A stretch of 38,061 nucleotides of DNA from Candidatus Omnitrophota bacterium (GCA_041653595.1 JBAZFB010000014.1:1-38061), one strand, 5' to 3'; positions 10,077 to 17,802 are shown, counted from the stretch's first letter. Numbers and translations are program-made. Notes: generated by a model not told the origin, from the letters alone.

Positions 10077-11099
10077 CTAATTTCCGGTTAACTTTTTAAA
10101 TCCAGAACCTTCCTTATCAATAACAGCAATATCCTTAAAATTTTTCGTAAAACAGAGGATTTTCGTGCTGTCTGGGGACCAAACAGGCTCACCTTGCATA
10201 GCTAAAACATCCTTTATTTTAATTTCTTTACCATCAACTACCTTATAAATACCAATTGGCCAACCACCCGACCATCTTCTATCACCATTTGGAGAGATAG
10301 CTGTAGGTTTTCCTAATTCTGTTTTTCCTAATAAGTTTCCATTAATATCTATCTGGCAGTACCCGCCTTTAATTAACCAAACCCAAAATTTATTGCCATC
10401 CGGATACCATGCCCCCTCCATTGCCCCATCCATCAACACCCTGTTCTCCGTACCATCAGAGTTAATAATCCATAGCTGGGAGGTAGAATATGTTTTGGTG
10501 AGTTTTTGTCTTGTCCCCCCTTTCCAAGTCTCCGATTCATAAAGGGAGTCGACTTCTCCTATGCTATAAAGAATCTTTGTGCCGTCCGGGGATATCCAGG
10601 CTTGGTGAACACCTACCTTATAGCTTCCGTTGACCAAGGCTGGTGAACCATCCAAATGCTTGGTTCTGTCTTTCTTGAAGAATATCATCTTAAAATCTGA
10701 GCCGTCTTTGTTCATAATATAGAGCCTGCCTCTGGTATCGACAAGGGCTATCTTGGTGCCATTTTTTGCCGAGGAAAGCTTCTCTATATCAAGCTCCTCT
10801 TTCTCGAAAGGCTTGATTAGCCTCGTCTTATCCGTATTGATGTTATAAGCGTAGACACCGGCCTCTCTCTTGACAAACACTTCGTCTGTTTGGTCGAACT
10901 GGGCGAAGATGCTTGATGAGCGTTTGTAGTAATCGGCTCTTTTTATATAGATTACTTCATCATTATTTAGCCAGTCCGGAGTAAAATAAAAGGTCAGGCT
11001 CTCATTGGCGCCGGCGGGAAAGGAGTCTTTGGCAATAGATTGACTGCAAAAAACTATAACGAATATAGAAATAAGCGATAAGAATAACATCGTTTTCAT
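10077..11099 (-). CDS. Secreted TolB-like beta-propeller protein
   Basis: A 340-residue protein with an N-terminal signal peptide (hydrophobic core about 4-20, likely cut after SIA near residue 22). The body contains WD40-like/PD40 repeats of the TolB and prolyl-oligopeptidase propeller type: WISPDGTKILYS, LWIINSDGTENRVL, WYPDGNKFWVW, AISPNGDRRW and WSPDSTKILCF. No catalytic domain follows, and no Pal gene or TolB N-terminal domain is present, so a Tol-Pal role is not claimed. I use the ATG at 11097-11099, right after the pilT stop (5 nt), because the longer open frame upstream merely overlaps pilT and lacks a signal peptide. The gene is visibly more AT-rich than pilT and the cell wall genes, a possible sign of acquisition. 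Function unknown. Confidence 0.75.
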   Translation of the reverse strand: MKTMLFLSLISIFVIVFCSQSIAKDSFPAGANESLTFYFTPDWLNNDEVIYIKRADYYKRSSSIFAQFDQTDEVFVKREAGVYAYNINTDKTRLIKPFEKEELDIEKLSSAKNGTKIALVDTRGRLYIMNKDGSDFKMIFFKKDRTKHLDGSPALVNGSYKVGVHQAWISPDGTKILYSIGEVDSLYESETWKGGTRQKLTKTYSTSQLWIINSDGTENRVLMDGAMEGAWYPDGNKFWVWLIKGGYCQIDINGNLLGKTELGKPTAISPNGDRRWSGGWPIGIYKVVDGKEIKIKDVLAMQGEPVWSPDSTKILCFTKNFKDIAVIDKEGSGFKKLTGN

Positions 11100-11104
11100 G
11101 AAAT

Positions 11105-12202
11105 TTACCGTCCGGAGAATGGGGAGCCGCGCTCGGTGCGTTTGATGCCTTTGAGGGCGAGCTCGAGGATCGCTTCTGAATCGCAGAACTTCCTGGCGTC
11201 CTCTACGGAGATCTTCTTCTCGAGGCAGAACTTGGCGAGGCACTGGTCGAACGTCTGCATGCCGAAGAGGTTGCCCTCCTCGATATACTGCAGGAGCTCG
11301 TTCGTCTTTCCCTCCCTGATGAGGGAGGAGATCGTGGGGGTGAGAAGCATTATCTCGCAGGCGGGGATCCTCCCCTTTCCTTCTTTGATAGGGACGAGCC
11401 TCTGCGCGATGATGCCCTTAAGGAGCAGCGACAACTGCATCCTTATCTCTTCGTGCTGGTAAGGCGGATAAAAATTGACTACCCTTTCGACTGTCTGGGT
11501 CGCGTTGACCGAATGTATAGTCGATACGACCAACTGACCGGTCTCGGCCGCGTTCATCGCCGCGGTCATTGTATCCTGGTCGCGGATATTGCCTATGAAT
11601 ATGACGTCCGGACTCTGGTACATGACATGTTTAAGCGCATCGAGATATGACGGCGTGTCGATGCCGAGCTCCCTCTGCTCTATCAATGATCTCTTGTCGG
11701 TAAACGTGAACTCGATCGGGTCTTCGATAGTCACGACATGGCTGGGAAGGTTCTGGTTGATATATTCTATGATACTCGCAATGGTGGTCGACTTGCCGCT
11801 CCCGGTGGCGCCGGTCACGAGGATCAACCCGCGCTTCTCGACCGAAAGTTTCGTCAGGACTTTTGAGGGAAGGTTCAATTCATCGAACGAAAGTATCTTG
11901 CCCTTGATAAAACGGAAGACCGCGCCCGGCTTCCCGTCCTGGTGGAAGATGCTGCCCCTGAACCTGCCGATGCCCTCGACGTTCAACGCGAAATCTATCT
12001 CGCGATTGTCCTCGAAGGCCTTCTTCTGGCCTTCATTCAAGACCTCGTCGATCATCTTGCGTATATCTTTTTCGGCGAGGGGGTCCTGGCCCTGGGCCTT
12101 AAGCAGGCCGTCTATCCTAAAATTAATCGGGCTCCCGACCTTGAGAAAGATATCGGAAGCCCCCGTATCGACCATCGACCTGAAGATTGTCTTTATATCC
12201 AT
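11105..12202 (-). CDS. pilT: PilT-like type IV pilus retraction ATPase, Walker B variant
   Basis: PilT-family hexameric ATPases sit at the cytoplasmic base of type IV pili and drive filament retraction. The 365 residues show an N-terminal PAS-like domain (GASDIFLKVG at 14-23), the Walker A loop GATGSGKST at 131-139, the Asp box (IEDPIEF, 159-165) and the His box (VSTIHS near 226-231). In the Walker B region the usual GEMRD/GEIRD is GNIRD: the conserved, probably catalytic Glu is Asn205 (codon 11588-11590). A pilT-like paralogue with altered hydrolysis is therefore possible. The PilZ gene upstream, 21 nt away, suggests c-di-GMP-linked surface motility. No pilin or assembly genes are in the window. 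Confidence 0.88.
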   Translation of the reverse strand: MDIKTIFRSMVDTGASDIFLKVGSPINFRIDGLLKAQGQDPLAEKDIRKMIDEVLNEGQKKAFEDNREIDFALNVEGIGRFRGSIFHQDGKPGAVFRFIKGKILSFDELNLPSKVLTKLSVEKRGLILVTGATGSGKSTTIASIIEYINQNLPSHVVTIEDPIEFTFTDKRSLIEQRELGIDTPSYLDALKHVMYQSPDVIFIGNIRDQDTMTAAMNAAETGQLVVSTIHSVNATQTVERVVNFYPPYQHEEIRMQLSLLLKGIIAQRLVPIKEGKGRIPACEIMLLTPTISSLIREGKTNELLQYIEEGNLFGMQTFDQCLAKFCLEKKISVEDARKFCDSEAILELALKGIKRTERGSPFSGR

Positions 12203-12223
12203 ATAACCCCTGGATAAAATATC

Positions 12224-12595
12224 CTAAACGGCCTTGTCTTTGTTCTGCTCGACATATTCTTTTATCTTGTCGAGGAACGCCTTATCTATATCTGCGAACT
12301 TTATGCCCAGCCGGTACTTGCCGTCTTTGCCGGGGCGGCAATAACATACCTCGCCTTTTATCCTGGCAGGTTTCTCGGTCATGAATGCCGGGGCGTCCAT
12401 ATCGATCATCAACGCGGCGCCCTTGGGAATGAATATCGGGGAGACCGCCCCGATGCCGACGGCGCTTATATCTGCTATCACGGCTTTCTGCGGCTCGCGG
12501 AGGAACCTGATATTCCCCTTCCCTCCCGTATCCACATCGACCGTGAGAGTCGCGTTTATGCTTACGCGCGCGCCGGCGCGGCTTTCCATCCCCAT
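12224..12595 (-). CDS. PilZ-domain protein, probable c-di-GMP receptor
   Basis: A single-domain PilZ protein of about 123 residues. It shows both halves of the c-di-GMP binding signature: RAGAR (RxxxR) near the N-terminus and, about 40 residues on, DISAVGIG (D/NxSxxG). The C-terminus is a lysine-rich helix. PilZ proteins bind cyclic di-GMP and often act on pili, flagella or exopolysaccharide synthesis; the pilT-like neighbour makes pilus control the likely output. Three in-frame ATGs lie at 12601, 12595 and 12589; I choose 12595 because AAGGA sits 7 nt before it. The longer open frame upstream runs into the RNase P RNA and is not coding. Confidence 0.85.
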   Translation of the reverse strand: MGMESRAGARVSINATLTVDVDTGGKGNIRFLREPQKAVIADISAVGIGAVSPIFIPKGAALMIDMDAPAFMTEKPARIKGEVCYCRPGKDGKYRLGIKFADIDKAFLDKIKEYVEQNKDKAV

Positions 12596-12610
12596 CGGCA
12601 TTTCCTTTTT

Positions 12611-12617
12611 AAAAAAA
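12611..12617 (-). terminator. Possible terminator or processing tail after RNase P RNA
   Basis: A run of seven T on the minus strand directly follows the 3' strand of the P1 helix (GGCTTGCCC). A GC-rich helix followed by a U run can terminate transcription, but the true partner strand of P1 is 340 nt upstream. The PilZ ribosome binding site begins only a few bases further on, so readthrough is probably substantial. Confidence 0.35.
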
Positions 12618-12618
12618 T

Positions 12619-12972
12619 CGGGCAAGCCTGTAAGCCGAGTTTTGTCTCCTTGCGTTCTAACGCAAGGACGGTGGCCATCCATCTAGCCCCGCAGTTGCCT
12701 GCGGGATCATGCGGCCAACCCGCGCATCCACCCCTTGCGGGGACCGGGGCGAGCAACCCCGAAAGATGCGCCTATTTGGCCTTGCTCCGCGTAGAGATTG
12801 CCGCGTTTCACTTCTTCCCGGCGTTGAGGCCGTCAGGCCTCCCGCCTGGGATTGTTCGTCACTGTGGCTCTGATCCTGCCCTTACGGACGACGGGTATTA
12901 CCCGCTACGCTGCTCTATGGAGCTCGGACTTTCCTCCCCCGTTTCCGGGAGCGGCCATCCGGCTTGCCCAAA
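12619..12972 (-). ncRNA. rnpB: RNase P RNA, bacterial type A
   Basis: The catalytic RNA that matures tRNA 5' ends. Recognised on the minus strand from the universally conserved GAGGAAAGTCCGAGCT (P4 5' strand region), the CACAGTGACGAAC and GAAGTGAAACG segments, and the 3' block ACAAAACTCGGCTTACAGGC. The ends close as P1, GGGCAAGCC with GGCTTGCCC. Length about 354 nt is normal. It begins about 10 nt after the rnhA stop and ends about 25 nt before the PilZ start, so it is embedded in a protein-coding operon; ends are accurate to a few bases. Confidence 0.95.
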
Positions 12973-12981
12973 TCCGTTATT

Positions 12982-13395
12982 CTAAAAGAGCGATTCCTGT
13001 CCTATTGCCTTGTTCGCCAGCTTATCCGCCCCTTTATTCCCGGAGCGGTCTATACGGTTTATTTCAATTTTCTTGAATCCGCCGAGAAGGTGGCCTACCT
13101 GCCTGTATAATATCTTGAGGTCACCGTCTTTTATCTTATATTCCTTCTTTAACTGCTTCGCGAGAAGCTCGGAGTCCGTATTAATTATAACCTCGTCGGC
13201 CCTCAAAATCAAGGCCTGCTGGAGGCCGTATATCAGCGCCATATATTCCGCGACGTTATTAGTAGTCTCGCCGATATATTCCGAGATATTACTTACCGTC
13301 TCGCCTTTATCATTGAGGATGATTACGCCCACGCCCGACGGCCCGGGGTTGCCGTGGCAAGCCCCGTCTGTGAATATGGTCAGCCGTTTACGCAT
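12982..13395 (-). CDS. rnhA: RNase HI-family protein
   Basis: A 137-residue ribonuclease H fold enzyme expected to cut the RNA strand of RNA-DNA hybrids. The metal-binding acidic residues are in place: Asp in FTDGACHGNPG (near residue 10), Glu in NNVAEYMAL, Asp in NTDSELL and a final Asp in GADKLAN. It belongs to the short 'ribonuclease HI family' without the basic handle of E. coli RNase HI, common in Gram-positive and candidate phyla. The start overlaps the end of the zinc-ribbon gene by 8 nt, and RNase P RNA follows, so three nucleic-acid genes are co-transcribed. Confidence 0.93.
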   Translation of the reverse strand: MRKRLTIFTDGACHGNPGPSGVGVIILNDKGETVSNISEYIGETTNNVAEYMALIYGLQQALILRADEVIINTDSELLAKQLKKEYKIKDGDLKILYRQVGHLLGGFKKIEINRIDRSGNKGADKLANKAIGQESLF

Positions 13396-14119
13396 CTGCC
13401 TCGTTCTCGATATAAAGGATCCGCGCGCAGCTCTCGCAGGTCACTATCTTGTCCTTCATCTTTATCTCGTTTATGACCTGGGGCGGAAGGTTCATGAAAC
13501 AGCCCTGGCACGAATTTCCCTTGACCGCGGCCAGCGCGACGCCGTCCCTGCCGGAGAGGACCTTCTCATAATGGGCGAGGACCTTCTTTTCGGCCAGCGC
13601 GGTTATATCCTTGCGCTGCGTCTCGAGGGCAGTGATCTCGCCGTCGAGCGAGGAGATCTCCCCCTCAATCGTCTTCTTGTCCTCGTTCAGGTGTTTCTCG
13701 GCGTCGGCGAAAAGCGCTTTTTCTTTCGCGAGGTCCTTGTTCAGGTTCTCCGCCTCTTCCATCAATACCAGTATCTCGTCCTCGACCCGCGAGTTGTCGG
13801 CCTTCTGCCCTTCGATCTCATGCTGCATCGTCTGGTATTCTTTGTTGGTCTTTAGCTGGTAGAGCTGGGCCTGCAGCTTCTTGATGCCGTCTTCCTTCGA
13901 CTGGAGATCGAGCTCGCGCTGCTTGCGTTTCACCTGGTTGGCCTTTATCTTCTCCTCGATCGCCTTTACCGCGGCCTGCTCCTCGTTGCGGCGGACCTCA
14001 AGGTCCTGTATCAATTTCGGCTTGGCCTGCCTGTCCCTGCGCAGGCTGTAGAGCCTGCTGTCGAGGGCCTGCAATTTGATAAGATGGACGAGCTGTTCTT
14101 CGACGTTTACCTTCTGCAT
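13388..14119 (-). CDS. Coiled-coil protein with C-terminal C4 zinc ribbon
   Basis: A 243-residue protein whose first 170 or so residues are highly charged heptad-like helices (a long antiparallel coiled coil), followed by a treble-clef zinc ribbon with Cys pairs CQGC and CESC. This matches the C4-type zinc ribbon family (Pfam zf-RING_7 type), found widely next to the NIF3 gene, dnaG/rpoD or rnhA and rnpB; its exact role is not established, with nucleic acid binding or a scaffold function suggested. No catalytic motif is seen. The ATG at 14117-14119 follows AGAAAGG and lies 30 nt after tRNA-Val, so it is probably co-transcribed with the tRNAs. Confidence 0.85.
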   Translation of the reverse strand: MQKVNVEEQLVHLIKLQALDSRLYSLRRDRQAKPKLIQDLEVRRNEEQAAVKAIEEKIKANQVKRKQRELDLQSKEDGIKKLQAQLYQLKTNKEYQTMQHEIEGQKADNSRVEDEILVLMEEAENLNKDLAKEKALFADAEKHLNEDKKTIEGEISSLDGEITALETQRKDITALAEKKVLAHYEKVLSGRDGVALAAVKGNSCQGCFMNLPPQVINEIKMKDKIVTCESCARILYIENEADA

Positions 14120-14149
14120 ACGGCCTTTCTGCGTTCGGTAAAGTGGCTA

Positions 14150-14226
14150 TGGTGGGCGATAAAGGATTCGAACCTTTGACCTCCACAATGTGAATGTGGC
14201 GCTCTAACCAACTGAGCCAATCGCCC
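14150..14226 (-). tRNA. tRNA-Val (CAC)
   Basis: A 77-nt cloverleaf with the CCA end encoded. The acceptor stem pairs GGGCGAT with ATCGCCC, the D arm reads GGCTCAGTTGGTTAGAGC, and the T arm contains GGTTCGAATCC. The anticodon stem CCACA/TGTGG encloses TTCACAT, placing CAC at positions 34-36, which reads GUG (valine). Confidence 0.93.
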
Positions 14227-14248
14227 GTCTTTAGCTCACTGGTGAAAA

Positions 14249-14325
14249 TGGTGGGCCCAATAGGACTTGAACCTATGACCCGCTGATTATGAGTCAGCTG
14301 CTCTAACCAACTGAGCTATGGGCCC
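14249..14325 (-). tRNA. tRNA with CAU anticodon (elongator Met or Ile2)
   Basis: A 77-nt cloverleaf with encoded CCA. The acceptor stem pairs GGGCCCA with TGGGCCC; the D arm is AGCTCAGTTGGTTAGAGC; the anticodon stem GCTGA/TCAGC encloses CTCATAA (anticodon CAT); the T arm has GGTTCAAGTCC. The three consecutive G-C pairs expected of initiator tRNA next to the anticodon are absent, so it is not fMet. Elongator Met and lysidine-modified Ile2 cannot be separated by eye. Confidence 0.92.
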
Positions 14326-14351
14326 GGTAGATTCACGAAAAGCGAATAACT

Positions 14352-14380
14352 ATGATACTATTTTGGGGGGCTTTTAGCAA
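14352..14380 (-). promoter_or_regulatory. Candidate promoter of the tRNA operon
   Basis: TTGCTA (14375-14380) and TATCAT (14352-14357) are 17 bp apart on the minus strand, about 25 nt upstream of the first tRNA. The -35 lies inside a short inverted repeat GGGCTT/AAGCCC. Fair match, not as strong as the mraZ and cvpA promoters. Confidence 0.45.
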
Positions 14381-14395
14381 GCCCTAAATACGGCC

Positions 14396-15844
14396 TTAAA
14401 ACGGCGCGACCCTTATCGCCCTTACAGGGCGGACCGGGCATTTGTTCTGGCATGCCCCGCATCCTACGCAAAGGTTCCCGTCGACAAGCGGCCTTAACAC
14501 TTCGACGCCGTTTATGGTCTCCCTCTTTAATTTTATGGCCTTTTCGGCCACCGGGCAATGCTCCTCGCAGACGACGCATTGTTTGTTCCCGGCCCAGGCG
14601 ATGCATATCGAACGGTCGACCGCCGCGAGCCCTAACCGCGTCTCATGCTTTACGTCCAATGAGACGCCGCGTATGGCCCCGGTCGGGCAGGTCCTGCCGC
14701 AGAGCGTGCAATTGTATTTGCAATATCCTATCTCAGGGACGAGCTGCGGCGTCCAGACGCCCTCTACGCCCGACTGGAATGAGACCGGTTGGAGCCCGTT
14801 CGTCGGGCAGACCTTCATGCAGTTGCCGCACCTCACACAGCGGTCTATGAATTCGCTCTCTTCCAGCGCGGCAGGCGGCCTTATCACTTTCCTCTCTCTC
14901 CCGGAACGCAGCATGTCGAACTTAAAACCCAAAGAAGAGACGGCCAATGACGACAGGAGCAGGAAATCCCGCCTGGTTATCCCCTCTTTTTCCGCCGGCC
15001 CGGCTTCGGCCCCGCCGGCATTAATTTTGGCCGGCTTGCCCTGAGCGAAGCCGAAGGGCCATTCGAAGCGGGTGATATTAGCGGGGCAATCGTAGAGGCA
15101 ATCCATGCAAAGGACGCACTCGCCCTTCGAATAACCCGAATCGTCCCTTATTGCGCCCATCCGGCAGATGCTTTTGCATTTTTTGCAGTTCTTGCATTCT
15201 TTGACCGTCCGCCCCAAGAGGGCCGCTTTCGCGGTAAGCGCGTATATGGCCCCGAGGGGGCAAAGCGACCTGCACCACAAGCGCGGGATAAAAAGCGCGA
15301 GCCCGCATATTACGGCGAAATACATAAAAATGGGAAAAGAGTGCGAGAAGAAATGCGGGTTTACACCCGGCGTGACGATGGGGATGAGGTTAAGCGAGAC
15401 GAACCTCGCGAATATGACCAGCGGGTCGAATACCCATGCCAGTTGAAGACCCACCGCCGCGGATACCGCTATCGCGGCAAGGATAAAGAATTTTGGTTTT
15501 CGGGCTTTCGCGTTGACCGTATCTTTCTCTTCTCTTTTCAAATAGCCTTTTCTGCGTAGCCAACCAACGAGGTCTATCGTCGAGCCCAGCGGGCACATCC
15601 ATCCGCAGAAAAACCTCCCGAATATCAGGGTGAGCGCGAGCATCGCGACGGCAAAGATCGTCCCGGCTAACAAGACCCTTTCGCTCAGCGAGATGAAGAA
15701 CATGATGAGCGGGTCCACCTTAAATGGAAGATGGGATAATGACGGTTTGCTAAGGGAATACGTTATTGGTAAAAAAATATAAATAAAGAAGGAAAGTGAA
15801 AAAAATTGAACTATTTTCCTTGCTATCACCCATCTTCTTGCCAT
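14396..15844 (-). CDS. Membrane polyferredoxin, NapH-like and NapG-like halves fused
   Basis: A 482-residue iron-sulfur protein for membrane electron transfer. The N-terminal half has about four membrane helices (near 8-30, 56-76, 119-140, 170-188) with the NapH-type motifs FCGWMCPLG (79-87) and WCRSLCPLG (190-198), then two [4Fe-4S] sites (Cys at 217-227 and 243-253). After a linker, RRDFLLLSSLAVSSLG (291-306) looks like an internal Tat-type or anchor segment, followed by four more cysteine clusters (from 336, 375, 414 and 459). The likely role is passing quinol or low-potential electrons across the membrane; the acceptor is unknown. It follows the radical SAM gene by 34 nt. The linker carries a palindromic insertion. 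Confidence 0.85.
   Translation of the reverse strand: MARRWVIARKIVQFFSLSFFIYIFLPITYSLSKPSLSHLPFKVDPLIMFFISLSERVLLAGTIFAVAMLALTLIFGRFFCGWMCPLGSTIDLVGWLRRKGYLKREEKDTVNAKARKPKFFILAAIAVSAAVGLQLAWVFDPLVIFARFVSLNLIPIVTPGVNPHFFSHSFPIFMYFAVICGLALFIPRLWCRSLCPLGAIYALTAKAALLGRTVKECKNCKKCKSICRMGAIRDDSGYSKGECVLCMDCLYDCPANITRFEWPFGFAQGKPAKINAGGAEAGPAEKEGITRRDFLLLSSLAVSSLGFKFDMLRSGRERKVIRPPAALEESEFIDRCVRCGNCMKVCPTNGLQPVSFQSGVEGVWTPQLVPEIGYCKYNCTLCGRTCPTGAIRGVSLDVKHETRLGLAAVDRSICIAWAGNKQCVVCEEHCPVAEKAIKLKRETINGVEVLRPLVDGNLCVGCGACQNKCPVRPVRAIRVAPF
15037..15060 (-). repeat. Short palindromic insertion inside the polyferredoxin gene
   Basis: The minus strand reads GGCCCTTCGG then CTTCGCTCAGGGC; GCCCT pairs with AGGGC at the ends. 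It encodes part of PFGFAQGK in the flexible linker of the polyferredoxin gene. This type of 'CCCTTCG...GCTCAGGGC' palindrome is known to me as a dispersed element in several environmental bacterial genomes; only one clear copy is in this window. Confidence 0.55.
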
Positions 15845-15878
15845 ATGCTTATGCCGTTTGACCTTGTTCCTGTTTAGG

Positions 15879-16841
15879 TTATCTTATGGCCTGTCTGGCA
15901 TTCAGAATCCTGCATCCTCCGCCGCAATTATCATATTCCGCACAAACACGGCAATCCTGACATAAATCATTATTCCGGAAGGAACTGGCTTTTTTATGTT
16001 CGGCTAATTCGGAAAAACCGGTTTTGAAAAGATTCCCCAGGATCTCAGGATTCTGCTCGCAAGTCCTTAGATTCCCTAAGGGATCTATCACCCACTTGTT
16101 CTTTCCGCATACACATGTCCCAAAATTAAGGCTCGGATACCTGCTATGGTCTATGCGGCAGGACTCAACCGGGATTGTGATGTTTACCGGAAAATTTAAT
16201 TCTTTAGCCTTCTTATCTGCGATATGCAGGACATCTTCGAGATCTTCTTTGGTTATCTGGCAATCAGGCATGTTTTCCAGGCCGCGGCCTCCAGGCACAA
16301 ACCGGTTTAAAGAGATTGAATCGGCCGAGAAAGCAAAGGAAAGGTCGATTATTTCCCCGATCTCCGACTTATTGTATTTAGTTATCACTGCGGATATATT
16401 AAGCCTCGCTTTATGTTTCTTAACCGCCAGGATCGCGCTTTTTACCTTATCGATGCGGTCATTTTGGCTCAAATAAGCGTACGAATCCTCCCTTGCGCTT
16501 GCGAGGGATAATTCAAAATAATTTACGCCGTTATTTACCAGCGCCCTCACCGTGCCTTCGTCCAGCAAGATCCCGTTCGTGGCAATCCCTAATTTGATTT
16601 TCTTTTGATTCAGGAAGGACGCGATCTCGATGAGATAGGGGCATAATAGCGGCTCGCCGCCGGCGAAAGTGACCCCGGCCGGCTTGATCTCTGAAAGGAC
16701 CTTTTCGAATAATTTCTTGCTTTCGGAAAGAGGCAGCTCTCCCTGCGGATATTCCTTATTTTCTTTCCAAACATTATAGCAATACAGGCAATTATTATTA
16801 CAGCGCGGGGTTATTTCATAGATGAGAAATAAACTACTCAT
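15879..16841 (-). CDS. Radical SAM/SPASM-domain protein
   Basis: A 320-residue radical SAM enzyme. The cluster-binding CNNNCLYC is at 14-21 and AGGEPLL at 60-66 completes the SAM site. The C-terminal SPASM region has the expected extra cysteines: CVCG, WVIDPLGNLRTC, then CQDCRVC and DNCGGGC (294-310), able to hold one or two auxiliary [4Fe-4S] clusters. SPASM enzymes usually modify peptides or proteins (thioether or C-C crosslinks, as in PqqE or anSME), so a modified protein substrate is the best guess. The ATG overlaps the end of the membrane protein gene by 8 nt, pointing to that protein as partner or substrate. No small precursor peptide frame is evident nearby. The gene is AT-richer than rpoD. 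Confidence 0.88.
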   Translation of the reverse strand: MSSLFLIYEITPRCNNNCLYCYNVWKENKEYPQGELPLSESKKLFEKVLSEIKPAGVTFAGGEPLLCPYLIEIASFLNQKKIKLGIATNGILLDEGTVRALVNNGVNYFELSLASAREDSYAYLSQNDRIDKVKSAILAVKKHKARLNISAVITKYNKSEIGEIIDLSFAFSADSISLNRFVPGGRGLENMPDCQITKEDLEDVLHIADKKAKELNFPVNITIPVESCRIDHSRYPSLNFGTCVCGKNKWVIDPLGNLRTCEQNPEILGNLFKTGFSELAEHKKASSFRNNDLCQDCRVCAEYDNCGGGCRILNARQAIR

Positions 16842-17802
16842 TCTCCAGATCTGCGATCAGCTCATTAAGGCGGGGAAAAGCCGTTTTGAATTCCTCGAGG
16901 GCCTTTTTAGTTTCAAGGTATTTCCGGTCTATATCTTTGTAATAAATCTCCTGTTCCTTGGTAACCTTTTCTTCTTTCTTCCTTAATTCGTATTCAGAAT
17001 GAGATTTTTCGACGGCCGAAATAAATTCATCCATTAAATCCCCGGCATCATCCGAGGGCTTAAGCGGCAATTGAAAATGATAATAACCGTATTTCTTTCT
17101 AATAATATCAAAAGCATATACGCCTTCCACGTCTCTCTGGACATTAGCTAATGCCTGCTGAAATTCACTATCGTTAATCTTTCCTTTTCCTTTCAATTCA
17201 ATCAATTTATCCACTTTAATCTCCAAATCATCAAGCATGTTATCTTGTACAGCGCTACCGGGAATTATCATACGACTCATAGTAAAAGACCCCATACAAA
17301 AATTATCAATCCTATAACTACAAATCTTATCCAGAAGATCGATCTCCTGAGCGGAAATCATCTCTCCTTTGACTTTCTTCAAATTAGAAATATTAATCCG
17401 TAATTCCTTATGTAAACTCACGTACTGCTCTTGAGAAATTGAATTCCTATATCCTCTCTTCCAGCGCTCATCCTTGCCTTCCTGTCCTGTTCGTCTTGGT
17501 TTTATCTGGTCCAGTTTCTTCCAAAAAGCTTTGAAATCTTTCCATTCAAGAGTGCTGCAAAGAACGGCTGTCGAGTTGAGCGGCTGCGAGATCTTCTTCT
17601 GTTGGCTGGAAGCCGAAAGTTCATCTTGACGGGCATAACTCGAACCTCCAAATGAAAGAAAACCCAGCATAAGCAGTAACGAACTCAAAAAAAGACTACG
17701 GCGTTCGATCTTGTTTAATTTATGCGGGCGAATTCCCAGGGTAAACAGAATATAGGCAGCTGCAACAGCAAATAAAACCACGGCTATTTGAAATGATTTC
17801 AC
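16834..17802 (-). CDS. Two-helix membrane protein of unknown function
   Basis: I do not recognise a family. The 322 residues start with two hydrophobic segments (about 5-25 and 36-53, the second followed by SSYA), then a charged, largely helical soluble region ending in a Lys/Glu-rich coiled-coil stretch (about 255-322). Three cysteines stand out in the soluble part: AVLC, and KIC with NFC eight residues later. The start is GTG at 17800-17802, overlapping the rpoD stop as GTGA, and its end overlaps the radical SAM start by 8 nt, so all three are translationally coupled. It may be the substrate, anchor or chaperone of the radical SAM enzyme; this is inference from position only. AT-rich relative to rpoD. 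Confidence 0.75.
   Translation of the reverse strand: MKSFQIAVVLFAVAAAYILFTLGIRPHKLNKIERRSLFLSSLLLMLGFLSFGGSSYARQDELSASSQQKKISQPLNSTAVLCSTLEWKDFKAFWKKLDQIKPRRTGQEGKDERWKRGYRNSISQEQYVSLHKELRINISNLKKVKGEMISAQEIDLLDKICSYRIDNFCMGSFTMSRMIIPGSAVQDNMLDDLEIKVDKLIELKGKGKINDSEFQQALANVQRDVEGVYAFDIIRKKYGYYHFQLPLKPSDDAGDLMDEFISAVEKSHSEYELRKKEEKVTKEQEIYYKDIDRKYLETKKALEEFKTAFPRLNELIADLENE

Noticed and set aside
11100..11243. Extended N-terminus of the beta-propeller protein into pilT
   Set aside because: It would overlap pilT by 139 nt and hide an obvious signal peptide that begins at the ATG at 11099.
12595..12682. Extended N-terminus of the PilZ protein
   Set aside because: The extra codons lie within the 3' part of the RNase P RNA and have no similarity to PilZ proteins.
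14370..14388. GGGCTT/AAGCCC hairpin as a terminator after the polyferredoxin gene
   Set aside because: The stem is six base pairs and has no T run on the minus-strand downstream side; it also overlaps the candidate tRNA promoter.
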